DNA of 64,000 bases from Clostridiales bacterium (GTDB lineage Bacteria > Bacillota > Clostridia > Saccharofermentanales > Saccharofermentanaceae). Where the stretch lies: contig JAFZVE010000070.1 of the NCBI GenBank assembly GCA_017617995.1, positions 1 through 64,000 on the forward strand, in the 5' to 3' direction. Under the pieces are notes generated by a model. That model worked only from the letters and a program-made list of their open reading frames with translations. It did not search any database and had not been told where the DNA came from. This document shows, one piece after another, positions 36,566-44,390 of the stretch. The position numbers and the translations under genes are program-made. Position 1 is the first letter of the stretch. Every line of letters begins with the position of its first letter.

Positions 36566-36771
36566 ACGTGCTCCTTTCGAGCTTGTTGTCTTTATTGTAA
36601 GTTTTCTCTCCGGAAGAAAACCTTTCTAAACCGTCATCTGACAGAATTGTCACTTTGTGTTCGGGTTAGCTTCTTTCTTGAAAAGCTCTTTATACTTGGC
36701 GCTGTGTCGGATCTGTTCAGGCGATATGCTATAATGATTTCATTATTTGAGAAGAAATAAGGAGCATAACG
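36566..36771. promoter_or_regulatory. Divergent spacer between the M1-like gene and rbgA
   Basis: A 7-bp hairpin (GTTTTCT/AGAAAAC, about 36600-36622) lies near the M1-like start. For rbgA an extended -10 TGC-TATAAT occupies 36727-36735, with no good -35. Confidence 0.5.
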
Positions 36772-37659
36772 ATGGCAGAACCGAAGGGTAATATCAACTG
36801 GTTTCCCGGTCATATGCGCAAAGCGCTGAACGAGGTTTCCGATAAACTGAAATACGTGGATATCGTCTTTGAGACGGTGGATGCGCGTATCCCGATCTCT
36901 AGCCGGAATCCGGAACTGGATTCGCTTGTTTCGAGTAAGCCTCGTATCGTTGTGCTGAATAAGGCGGATCTGGCGGATGAACGCGTCACGGCGTCGTGGC
37001 TTTCTTACTATAAGGAGAACGGGATCGCGGCGATCGCGATCGATGCTTCCCATAAGAAGGGACTCGATAAGCTTCGCAGTATGGCGGTGGATATGTGTAA
37101 GGGTATCCTTGCCAAAGCAGAGTCGAAGGGGCGTGTAGGACGGCCCGTCCGTGCGATGGTGGTCGGTGTGCCGAATTCCGGAAAGTCCACACTCATCAAC
37201 GGACTCTGTAACCGTAAGATTGCAGTCACCGGAGATATGCCCGGTGTCACGCGTGATTTCAAATGGGCCAGATCCGACGGCCAGCTCGAATTGATGGATA
37301 TGCCGGGTGTGCTTTGGCCGAGGCTCGGAACCCCCAGAAACCAGCTTGTGCTGGCTCTGACCGGTGCGGTCAAGGTCGAGGTCGTCGACGTCGTCGACGT
37401 TGCTTTTGCCGGGATGAAACTGATAGAGAAACTCTATCCGGATGATTTCTATGCACGGTATAAGCTTGATCCGGAAGGTTCCGAGGACTATATCGAAGAC
37501 GACTATGAGCGTTTCGAGGAGGCGGCCAGACATATGGGCTGTATCCTCTCGGGCGGACGTATCAATGACGAGCGCTTCGCGAAGCTTCTGCTTGATGATT
37601 TCAGGAATATCCGTATCGCCAGAATCTCACTGGAGACCCCGTCGCAACCGAAGGAGTGA
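36772..37659 (+). CDS. rbgA: Ribosome biogenesis GTPase RbgA (YlqF)
   Basis: 295 residues with circularly permuted GTPase motifs: G4 NKAD (63-66), then G1 GVPNSGKST (132-140), then G3 DMPGV (176-180). The N-terminal NINWFPGHMRKA is a hallmark. It completes late 50S assembly. The start follows AAGGAGC. It leads rbgA-rnhB, with five bases between them. Confidence 0.96.
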   Translation: MAEPKGNINWFPGHMRKALNEVSDKLKYVDIVFETVDARIPISSRNPELDSLVSSKPRIVVLNKADLADERVTASWLSYYKENGIAAIAIDASHKKGLDKLRSMAVDMCKGILAKAESKGRVGRPVRAMVVGVPNSGKSTLINGLCNRKIAVTGDMPGVTRDFKWARSDGQLELMDMPGVLWPRLGTPRNQLVLALTGAVKVEVVDVVDVAFAGMKLIEKLYPDDFYARYKLDPEGSEDYIEDDYERFEEAARHMGCILSGGRINDERFAKLLLDDFRNIRIARISLETPSQPKE

Positions 37660-37664
37660 AAGCT

Positions 37665-38294
37665 ATGACTCGTGAAGAGAAGATGAAAGAAAAATACGAA
37701 TTGATGTCGGCTTTTGAGAGGGAATGCATCGCGGAGGGGAAGGTCATCGTCTGCGGTATCGACGAAGCCGGGCGGGGACCGCTGGCTGGCCCTGTCGTAG
37801 CGGCGGCCTGTATTCTTGATCCCGAAAAGCCGATACTCGGACTTGATGACTCGAAGAAACTCTCTTCGAAGAAGAGAGATCAGCTCTACGATGAGATCGT
37901 TGCCAATGCGAAGTGTTTCTGTGTGGTTCGTGTCGAGCCGAAGGAGATCGATGAGGTAAATATCCTCAATGCGACGAAGAATGCCATGCGTGCCTGCGTC
38001 GAGAGATTGGCTATCAAGCCGGATGTGCTTCTGATCGATGCCGTGGATCTTACGGGAACAGGTATTGAAGTAAAACCGATCATCAAAGGTGATGCGAAGT
38101 CCAATTCCATCGCAGCGGCCTCGATCCTCGCGAAGGTCAGCAGGGACCGCATCATGGAAGAATACGATAAGGAATATCCCGGATACGGGTTTGCCCAGCA
38201 TAAGGGATACGGTACGGCGGCGCACTATGCGGCGATCCGGGAACTCGGAAAGTCTCCGATACATAGAGAGTCGTTCCTTAAGAAGATGCACTGA
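37665..38294 (+). CDS. rnhB: Ribonuclease HII
   Basis: 209 residues from the ATG at 37665, with AAGGAG at the end of rbgA. The GIDEAGRGPLAGPVVAAA motif supplies Asp33 and Glu34; VDxTG and the AASILAKVSRDRIM and HKGYGTAAHYAAI segments follow. It removes ribonucleotides from DNA. The stop codon lies inside the left arm of palindromic element D. Confidence 0.97.
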   Translation: MTREEKMKEKYELMSAFERECIAEGKVIVCGIDEAGRGPLAGPVVAAACILDPEKPILGLDDSKKLSSKKRDQLYDEIVANAKCFCVVRVEPKEIDEVNILNATKNAMRACVERLAIKPDVLLIDAVDLTGTGIEVKPIIKGDAKSNSIAAASILAKVSRDRIMEEYDKEYPGYGFAQHKGYGTAAHYAAIRELGKSPIHRESFLKKMH

Positions 38295-38418
38295 TGAGTC
38301 TTGTCATAAACACTTTCCCATCGTCGTTATTTCTTCGCTGGTCCTCGACATTTCGTGTCTGCGGAATCGCTCCGAAATATGCGCGATGGGAAACCTGAAA
38401 TCAGACAAGATTCATCAG
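38291..38418 (+). repeat. Palindromic element, copy D (conserved TCCTC/TGCGGA core)
   Basis: The outer 15-bp stem (38291-38305 with 38404-38418, one G-U) overlaps the rnhB stop. Inside are a 10-bp perfect stem (38314-38323 with 38384-38393), a TATTTC/GAAATA stem (38328-38333 with 38374-38379), and the core TCCTC (38342-38346), hairpin GACA-TTTCG-TGTC, TGCGGA (38360-38365). It fills most of the gap to yraN. There is no T-run, so it is not a classical terminator. Confidence 0.85.
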
Positions 38419-38483
38419 ATGACTTTTCTTGAAGATTCTGCAACTAATTACCGGATGCATATTGTTTTGGTTGAGGCGTAACT

Positions 38484-38849
38484 ATGGCCAGGAATCTGGA
38501 TATTGGTAAATCATCTGAAGAGTATGTCGCGAATTATTTGGTGAAGCGTGGTTCGCGTATTCTGGCGCGGAATTTTGCGGTACATAATGTCGGGGAGATC
38601 GATATCATCTGTGAGTTTAGGGGGAAGATCCTCGTGATCGAGGTGAAGTCTCGTGATTTCCGTGAGCGGTATGGAACTCCGGAAGAGGCAGTTACGAAGA
38701 GTAAGCAGAATAAGATCATGCAGACAATGGTGGTCTATTGTAAAGAAAACAAGATCCCACTCGACCGTGTTTCCTACTATGTGGCTGGTGTTACGCATGA
38801 TGTGAACGGGAATATCCTGGACGTGCAGTTTACACCGTTTTTTGATTGA
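38484..38849 (+). CDS. yraN: UPF0102 family protein YraN
   Basis: 121 residues with the endonuclease-like fold of UPF0102: GKSSEEYVANYLVKRG, GEIDIICEFRGKILVIEVKSR (the D-ExK triad) and a conserved C-terminal VQFTPFF. Its nuclease role is predicted from fold only. Following rnhB is its normal position. The region is somewhat richer in AT than rnhB. Confidence 0.93.
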   Translation: MARNLDIGKSSEEYVANYLVKRGSRILARNFAVHNVGEIDIICEFRGKILVIEVKSRDFRERYGTPEEAVTKSKQNKIMQTMVVYCKENKIPLDRVSYYVAGVTHDVNGNILDVQFTPFFD

Positions 38850-38948
38850 ATGGTAATAGTATATTCATAAATCATCGATAGCATAAGCATAGATGATGAT
38901 TCATGTGCTCCTATGCGCACGCATTTATATGATTTGAGGGTGTGAAGT

Positions 38949-39764
38949 ATGAAGAAACAAAGAATCGGACTGCTGGCGTTGATCCTTTCTTTTGCCATGT
39001 TGTTTACAGGATGTCCGGAGACGATGGCGCCTTCGGAAAGCAACAATATAAAGGCTGCGGCACCTACATCCCTTCTTGCATATGAGAAAAAAGGCGAAGA
39101 ACAGAAAGACGAAACACTAGAAGAGAAGCAAGAGGCTCTGACGTGGAATGAGGAGTCGTCGGAAGTAGTTGAACCTGAAGAGACTACGACAGTGGAAACG
39201 GAATCCTCAGAGGAAACAACTGCTGGGGTTGAAGAAACTACGACAGAATCCACTCCCAAACCCACAGTGGAGACGACCAGTGAGACGAAACCGGAACCCA
39301 CCCCGGAGCCGACTCCTGAATCAACACCAGAACCTGAGCAAGTGTATGAGGAGCCTGAAGAAACACCGGCAGAAACTCCTGCAGAAACTCCGGCAGAAAC
39401 TCCAGCAGAAACTCCGGCAGAAACTCCGGCAGAAACTCCGCAAGAAACCCCTGCTGATACAACCACTGAGGTCATCGTTGTTCCTGCAGTCGTCGAAGAA
39501 GAGCCGGCTGAGGAACAGGAAACCGAGAGTACAGAGGCGCCAAGTTCCGGTGAAAGCGCCGGATCTGGTTCGTATTCAGGCGAGGATTACTGGTATGATT
39601 ATTCTTACATAGCTAATTCGAATACAGGAAAATTCCATCGGTCAGGATGTTCCTCTATCGGACAGATGAAAGATTCACATAAAGTGGGGTATTATAGTGC
39701 ACAGGAGGCCATGGATGACGGTTATGTGCCTTGTAAGAGATGTCATCCGGAAAATGATATTTGA
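38949..39764 (+). CDS. Pro/Thr/Glu-rich lipoprotein ending in an Ada-like Cys module
   Basis: 271 residues. Lipoprotein signal with LFTGC (Cys22). Residues about 50-200 are low-complexity Glu/Thr/Pro, including tandem PAET repeats, probably a wall-spanning stalk. The C-terminal 50 residues (YIANSNTGKFHRSGC to GYVPCKRCHP) resemble the small Cys/His module found after secreted nucleases and in Ada zinc-binding domains. The next gene carries the same module. The stop and the next ATG share one base. The module probably binds metal, or a partner outside the membrane; the ligand is unknown. Confidence 0.8.
   Translation: MKKQRIGLLALILSFAMLFTGCPETMAPSESNNIKAAAPTSLLAYEKKGEEQKDETLEEKQEALTWNEESSEVVEPEETTTVETESSEETTAGVEETTTESTPKPTVETTSETKPEPTPEPTPESTPEPEQVYEEPEETPAETPAETPAETPAETPAETPAETPQETPADTTTEVIVVPAVVEEEPAEEQETESTEAPSSGESAGSGSYSGEDYWYDYSYIANSNTGKFHRSGCSSIGQMKDSHKVGYYSAQEAMDDGYVPCKRCHPENDI
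39361..39450 (+). repeat. PAET tandem repeats in the lipoprotein stalk
   Basis: About seven near-identical 12-bp units encode ETPA, ending in a variant ETPQ. They are nearly identical at DNA level, so recent expansion or slippage is likely. Confidence 0.85.
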
Positions 39765-41098
39765 TGAGATCTAAGATCAAAAAGATTCTTCTCATATTTG
39801 TAAGCGTGTCACTGCTTTGTTCCTTTGGATGTGATTCGAAGACGACGGGCGGTGATTCGTCTGTTTCTGAGAGCATCTCGAAGATAAGCGATACTTCGCA
39901 AGTTTCTGAAGAGGTTTCTTCTATGGAAGAACAAGCGTCATCTGAATCATCGGCTCCAAATGAAGAGTGCAGTGCGACGGAAACAGAGGAGACCTCTTTG
40001 TCTGATGAGTCTTCAGCTGACGTTCCGAGTGATCCTTCAACTGAACTGTCGGAGCCTTCTTCCGAAGCATCGGACTCGTCATCCGAGACGATAGATAAAT
40101 CTTCCGCTTCATCGATTCCTGAAGAGGCGAGTTTTGTCGTGCATTTTATCGATGTGGGGCAGGGGGATGCAGCCTTGATCGTCTGCGACGGGGAGGCCAT
40201 GATGATCGATGGCGGATCGTCCGATAAGTCTGAGCTGATCTATTCGTACCTCAAGAAGAACGAGATCACGAATCTGAAGTACATCGTGGCCACCCATCCT
40301 GATGATGACCATATGGGCGGCCTTTCCGGCGCACTTAACTTTGCGACGGTGGAGCGTGCATTTTGCTCGGTGAACGAATCCGATGGCTGGGCGTTCGAAA
40401 ACTTTCAGAAGTATCTGACAAAGCAGAATGTCGCGATCGAGATCCCATCTGCGGGAACGACACTTCCGCTCGGAAGTGCTGAAGTTACGGTCCTGGCACC
40501 GATCGAGACGCTGGAAGAAGTTAACAATAATTCCATCGTGATCCGTATCGTGTATGGAAACACCTCGTTCCTGTTTACCGGCGATGCAGAGTTCTCCGAG
40601 GAAGGCACGATCCTTACCTCCGGGCAGGAGATCAAAAGTGATGTCCTGAAGGTCGGCCATCACGGAAGTGAATATTCCAGTTCGTCGACATTCCTGAATG
40701 AGGTGGCGCCGAGCGTAGCTGTGATCTCATGCGGCACGAACAACGACTACGGTTTCCCGAAACAGCGTGTCCTTGATTCGTTGAAGAACCAGGATGTGCA
40801 GCTTTTCCGTACCGATCTTTGTGGCGATATACTAATCTATAGTGACGGGGAGACGCTCTATGTTTCTCCGGAAAAAGCACTGTCCGACGATCCTTTCGTG
40901 GCTCCGCCGCCACTGGAGATCGACCCGGCCGACATCCCGGACTGCGACTATGTCGTCAACAAGAGCAGCGGGAAGTTCCATCTTCCGAACTGCGAATCCG
41001 TCGCAAAGATGAGTGAGAAGAATAAGTGGTGCTATGAAGGTGACCGTGAAACTCTCATCGAGGAAGGCTACGAACCCTGTCAGATGTGTAACCCATGA
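39764..41098 (+). CDS. Secreted ComEC/Rec2-type metallo-beta-lactamase-fold lipoprotein
   Basis: 444 residues from the ATG at 39764, which overlaps the preceding stop (TGATG). Probable lipoprotein with Cys23 in CSFGC, an atypical lipobox. A Ser/Glu-rich linker (about 25-125) is followed by a metallo-beta-lactamase fold: FIDVGQGDAALI, MIDGG, THPDDDHMGGL (metal ligands), FTGDAE and KVGHHGSEYSSS, the set seen in ComEC-like hydrolases. The last 45 residues (YVVNKSSGKFHLPNC to EPCQMCNP) match the module ending the upstream gene. Likely an extracellular phosphodiesterase or nuclease; substrate inferred only. Confidence 0.87.
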   Translation: MRSKIKKILLIFVSVSLLCSFGCDSKTTGGDSSVSESISKISDTSQVSEEVSSMEEQASSESSAPNEECSATETEETSLSDESSADVPSDPSTELSEPSSEASDSSSETIDKSSASSIPEEASFVVHFIDVGQGDAALIVCDGEAMMIDGGSSDKSELIYSYLKKNEITNLKYIVATHPDDDHMGGLSGALNFATVERAFCSVNESDGWAFENFQKYLTKQNVAIEIPSAGTTLPLGSAEVTVLAPIETLEEVNNNSIVIRIVYGNTSFLFTGDAEFSEEGTILTSGQEIKSDVLKVGHHGSEYSSSSTFLNEVAPSVAVISCGTNNDYGFPKQRVLDSLKNQDVQLFRTDLCGDILIYSDGETLYVSPEKALSDDPFVAPPPLEIDPADIPDCDYVVNKSSGKFHLPNCESVAKMSEKNKWCYEGDRETLIEEGYEPCQMCNP

Positions 41099-41106
41099 AG
41101 TGTGCT

Positions 41107-41266
41107 TTATTCGATATTTGTTTGATAAAAATGAGTTAAACATCAAATTTTTTATGAATTGTATTGAAATAACTTAGTATTCGATACTTGTTTGATTATT
41201 TTATGTTGAAAATCGAACATTGCATCGAATTTTCTCCGCTGAGGTCGGTTATTCGATTTTTGTTTG
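41107..41266 (+). repeat. Three direct repeats spaced about 70 bp apart in AT-rich DNA
   Basis: TTATTCGATATTTGTTTGAT (41107-41126), TATTCGATACTTGTTTGAT (41178-41196) and TTATTCGATTTTTGTTTG (41249-41266). Each is followed by ATCAAA- or ATCGAA-type inverted half-sites. The spacing is 70 and 72 bp. The block lies between two genes and encodes nothing convincing. Confidence 0.8.
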
Positions 41267-41331
41267 TTCTCCTGGCTTGAGAAATCAAACGGCTATCAAA
41301 TGATCAGTACTAATGTTCTTAGAGAATATCA

Positions 41332-41394
41332 GAATGAAATCGTTAGGAGTGATTCCGCAGATGTAATGCGGCGAGGACGTGTGACGACAAATTC
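41332..41394 (-). repeat. Palindromic element, copy E (diverged, minus orientation)
   Basis: On the minus strand the core is GTCCTCG (from 41378), 12 nt, then TGCGGAATC-A-CTCC (to 41346). This matches copy D at the same spacing through 20 conserved positions. Outer pairs are GAAT/ATTC (41332-41335 with 41391-41394) and CGTTA/TGACG (41341-41345 with 41382-41386). The insert cannot form the 4-bp hairpin; CCGCA/TGCGG can pair instead. Confidence 0.6.
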
Positions 41395-41479
41395 GTTTGC
41401 TTTTTTGCTATGCAAAATAGGTCTATTCAGGCTTCTTTTGTATGTTTTATCGAATTTGTACTTTTGCTTTGCAAGTTGC

Positions 41480-41508
41480 TTGCCAAAATCTTTCAAATAT
41501 ACCATAAT
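41480..41508 (+). promoter_or_regulatory. Promoter of the aminotransferase-purB unit
   Basis: TTGCCA (41480-41485), 17 nt and CATAAT (41503-41508). A leader of about 105 nt follows, with no T-box or riboswitch I can recognise. The rest of 41099-41622 holds the ~70-bp repeats and element E. Confidence 0.55.
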
Positions 41509-41622
41509 GTGTAAGGTTTATTCCCTATATAGGTTTTGCAAAATGCAAGACGAAGAAAACGAAGTTTCTTTTTAAGCGCTTTTCGAGCAGAAAATAACAT
41601 ACAAATGGCAAGGAGGCCGATC

Positions 41623-42912
41623 ATGAAGACTTATCTTGAACTGAGTAAAGCGGAGCTGAAGGATACACTCAATATCCTGGAGATCAGGTACAACGATCTG
41701 AAATCCAGAAACCTGGCTCTGGACATGACGCGAGGTAAGCCGAGTCCGGATCAGCTCGATCTGGCCAATGAGATGCCCGGCCTTCTCGACCTTGATAATC
41801 TGAAGGCAGAGGACGGTTCCGACTGCCGTAACTACGGTGTGCCGTTCGGCCTTAAGGAGAGCCGCGCGCTCTTCGGCGAGATCCTCGGTATCGATCCGGC
41901 ACTGGTTACTGTCGGCAACAACTCCAGTCTGCAGCTCATGTACGACACACTTTCCCGTTCTCTGATCTTCGGTGAGATCGAGTCGGAGAAGCCGTGGGGA
42001 CAGATCCCGAACCGTAAGTGGCTCTGCCCGGTTCCGGGTTATGACAGGCACTTCCTCGTAACCGAGACTCTCGGTTTCGAACTCATCGCCGTTCCGCTTA
42101 AGGAAGACGGACCGGATATGGACATCGTTGAGAAGCTCGTCGCAGAAGATGCTTCGATTCTCGGTATGTGGGCGATGCCTCTTTACAGCAATCCGGACGG
42201 ATACATCTATTCCGAAGAAGTGTGCAAGCGTCTCGCTTCCATGAAGACCGCGGCTCCGGACTTCCGTATCCTCTGGGATAACGCGTATGTCGTACATCAC
42301 CTCTACGATGATCCGGCTAAGCAGGGAACTCTCCCGGACATTCTCTCGCTCTGCCGTGAGGCCGGAAACCCGAACCGTGTTTATGAGTTCGCATCCACAA
42401 GTAAGATTTCTTTCGCCGGTTCCGGTATTGCATGCATGGCAGCAAATACCGAGAACACCGAGCGCGCCAGAAAGTACCTGGGCGTGCAGTCCATCGGACC
42501 GAATAAGCTCGTGCAGCTCATGCATGCGAAATATCTCCCGAACCTCGAGGCCGTGAAGAAGGTCATGAGCAAGCAGGCGGAGATCCTCCGTCCGAAGTTC
42601 GAGATGGTCCTGAAGATCCTGAAGGATGAGTTCGAGGGAAGCGGTGTAGCTCGCTGGAATTCGCCTCTCGGTGGTTACTTCGTATCCGTATTCCTCCTCG
42701 ACGGTACCGCAAAGGAGACCGTGCGCCTTGCGAAGGAGTGCGGCGTAGCCTTTACTCCGGCCGGTGCGACCTACCCCTATAAGAAGGACCCGAACGACAG
42801 CAACCTTCGTATCGCTCCGAGCTTCCCGAAAGTAGAAGATATCGAAACAGCGGTTACAGTTTTCGCTGTTTGTGCTAAACTAGCAGCTGTAAGAAAACTT
42901 CTGGAGGAGTAA
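41623..42912 (+). CDS. Aspartate aminotransferase (PF12897-type class I aminotransferase)
   Basis: 429 residues from the ATG at 41623, which follows AAGGAGG. ALDMTRGKPSPDQLDLANEM near the N-terminus, WDNAYVVHHL and the PLP lysine in STSKISFAGSG (Lys261) fit the aspartate aminotransferase subgroup first described in Corynebacterium. It would transfer the amino group between aspartate and 2-oxoglutarate. It lies four bases before purB, whose pathway consumes aspartate, so co-expression makes metabolic sense. Confidence 0.87.
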   Translation: MKTYLELSKAELKDTLNILEIRYNDLKSRNLALDMTRGKPSPDQLDLANEMPGLLDLDNLKAEDGSDCRNYGVPFGLKESRALFGEILGIDPALVTVGNNSSLQLMYDTLSRSLIFGEIESEKPWGQIPNRKWLCPVPGYDRHFLVTETLGFELIAVPLKEDGPDMDIVEKLVAEDASILGMWAMPLYSNPDGYIYSEEVCKRLASMKTAAPDFRILWDNAYVVHHLYDDPAKQGTLPDILSLCREAGNPNRVYEFASTSKISFAGSGIACMAANTENTERARKYLGVQSIGPNKLVQLMHAKYLPNLEAVKKVMSKQAEILRPKFEMVLKILKDEFEGSGVARWNSPLGGYFVSVFLLDGTAKETVRLAKECGVAFTPAGATYPYKKDPNDSNLRIAPSFPKVEDIETAVTVFAVCAKLAAVRKLLEE

Positions 42913-42915
42913 GTC

Positions 42916-44349
42916 ATGAAGGATATTTATGAGAGCCCGCTGAATTCCCGTTATTCGAGTAAAGAAATGAAGGCGATCTTCTCGCCTGATCATAAGTTTA
43001 AGACATGGAGACAGCTTTGGATCTATCTGGCTTCCTGTGAAAAAGAACTTGGCCTCCCCATCGCCGATGAGCAGATCGCCGAGCTCGAGGCCAGCAAGGA
43101 AGACATCAACTACGATGTAGCTGCCCGTGAAGAAAAACTCGTCCGTCATGATGTTATGGCGCATGTACATGCTTATGGCGAGCAGTGCCCGAAGGCGAAG
43201 GGAATCATCCACCTCGGAGCGACATCCTGCTATGTCGGCGATAACACAGATATCCTTCTGATGCGTGAGGCACTGATCCTGACTAGAAAGAGACTTCTTG
43301 CCGTTATCGAGAAGCTCGCGAAGTTCGCTGACGAGTATAAGGCGATGCCGACACTCGGGTTCACACACTTCCAGCCGGCCCAGCTCGTTACCGTCGGTAA
43401 GCGTGCGACACTGTGGCTCCAGGATCTCCTGATCGACCTCGATGAACTCGACTATACACTGTCCTGCCTCAAGCCTCTCGGATGCAAGGGTACGACCGGT
43501 ACACAGGCCAGCTTCCTGGATCTTTTCCAGGGTGACCATGAGAAGGTCGAGAAACTTGATAAGATGATCGCCGAGAAGATGGGATTTGAATCTTCCATCT
43601 CCGTATCCGGTCAGACCTATACGAGAAAGCTTGACGCGAAGGTTCTGAATACTCTTTCCGGTATCGCGACCTCTGCGCATAAGTTCAGCAACGACATCCG
43701 ACTCCTTCAGCACCTGAAGGAGATCGAGGAGCCCTTCGAGAAGACCCAGATCGGATCTTCCGCGATGGCTTATAAGAGAAACCCGATGAGATCCGAGCGT
43801 ATCTGCTCGCTGTCCCGTTACGTCATCGCAAATGCGCTGAACCCGGCTATGACAGCTTCTGAGCAGTGGTTCGAGAGAACACTCGATGACTCTGCAAATA
43901 AGCGTATCTCCGTACCGGAAGCGTTCCTCGCAGTCGACGCGATCCTCAGCATCTATCTGAATGTTGCCTCCGGACTGGTCGTTTACCCGAAGATGATCCA
44001 CAACCACATCATGAACGAACTGCCGTTCATGGCGACCGAGAACATCATGATGGAAGCCGTTAAACGCGGTGGTGACCGTCAGGAGCTCCACGAGAAGATC
44101 CGTGTGCACTCCATGGCTGCCGGTAAGGTAGTTAAGGAAGAGGGCCTCCCGAACGATCTTCTGACACGTATCGCTGATGACCCGGCTTTCGGCCTCGACA
44201 AGGATTCCCTCGATACACTTCTCGATCCGAAGCTCTATATCGGCCGCTGCCCGGAGCAGGTCACCTCGTTCCTGAAGAACGACGTCGAGCCCGTCCTGAA
44301 ACTGTATGCATCCGAACTCGACATGGAGGAGCCGGAACTGAACGTCTGA
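42916..44349 (+). CDS. purB: Adenylosuccinate lyase
   Basis: 477 residues. The fumarase/aspartase-superfamily signature SSAMAYKRNPMRSERI is intact, as are HLGATSCYVGDNTD and GFTHFQPAQ. It cleaves SAICAR and adenylosuccinate in purine synthesis, releasing fumarate. It shares a transcript with the upstream aminotransferase. An 8-bp inverted repeat (44359-44366 with 44375-44382) lies after it without a T-run. Confidence 0.97.
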   Translation: MKDIYESPLNSRYSSKEMKAIFSPDHKFKTWRQLWIYLASCEKELGLPIADEQIAELEASKEDINYDVAAREEKLVRHDVMAHVHAYGEQCPKAKGIIHLGATSCYVGDNTDILLMREALILTRKRLLAVIEKLAKFADEYKAMPTLGFTHFQPAQLVTVGKRATLWLQDLLIDLDELDYTLSCLKPLGCKGTTGTQASFLDLFQGDHEKVEKLDKMIAEKMGFESSISVSGQTYTRKLDAKVLNTLSGIATSAHKFSNDIRLLQHLKEIEEPFEKTQIGSSAMAYKRNPMRSERICSLSRYVIANALNPAMTASEQWFERTLDDSANKRISVPEAFLAVDAILSIYLNVASGLVVYPKMIHNHIMNELPFMATENIMMEAVKRGGDRQELHEKIRVHSMAAGKVVKEEGLPNDLLTRIADDPAFGLDKDSLDTLLDPKLYIGRCPEQVTSFLKNDVEPVLKLYASELDMEEPELNV

Positions 44350-44390
44350 CGATTTGCCATTTTCACGCAAATGTGTGAAAATAGCGCGGT

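Noticed and set aside
41264..41575. 103-codon open frame in the AT-rich gap before the aminotransferase
   Set aside because: There is no Shine-Dalgarno, its composition is that of the surrounding non-coding DNA, it runs through palindromic element E and a promoter, and no domain is recognisable.
41515..41622. T-box or amino-acid riboswitch before the aminotransferase
   Set aside because: No T-box sequence, specifier loop or terminator/antiterminator pair can be drawn in the leader.
44359..44382. ATTTTCAC/GTGAAAAT hairpin after purB as a terminator
   Set aside because: It is a perfect 8-bp inverted repeat but is followed by AGCGCGG rather than T residues; read-through into the desulfurase gene is more likely.
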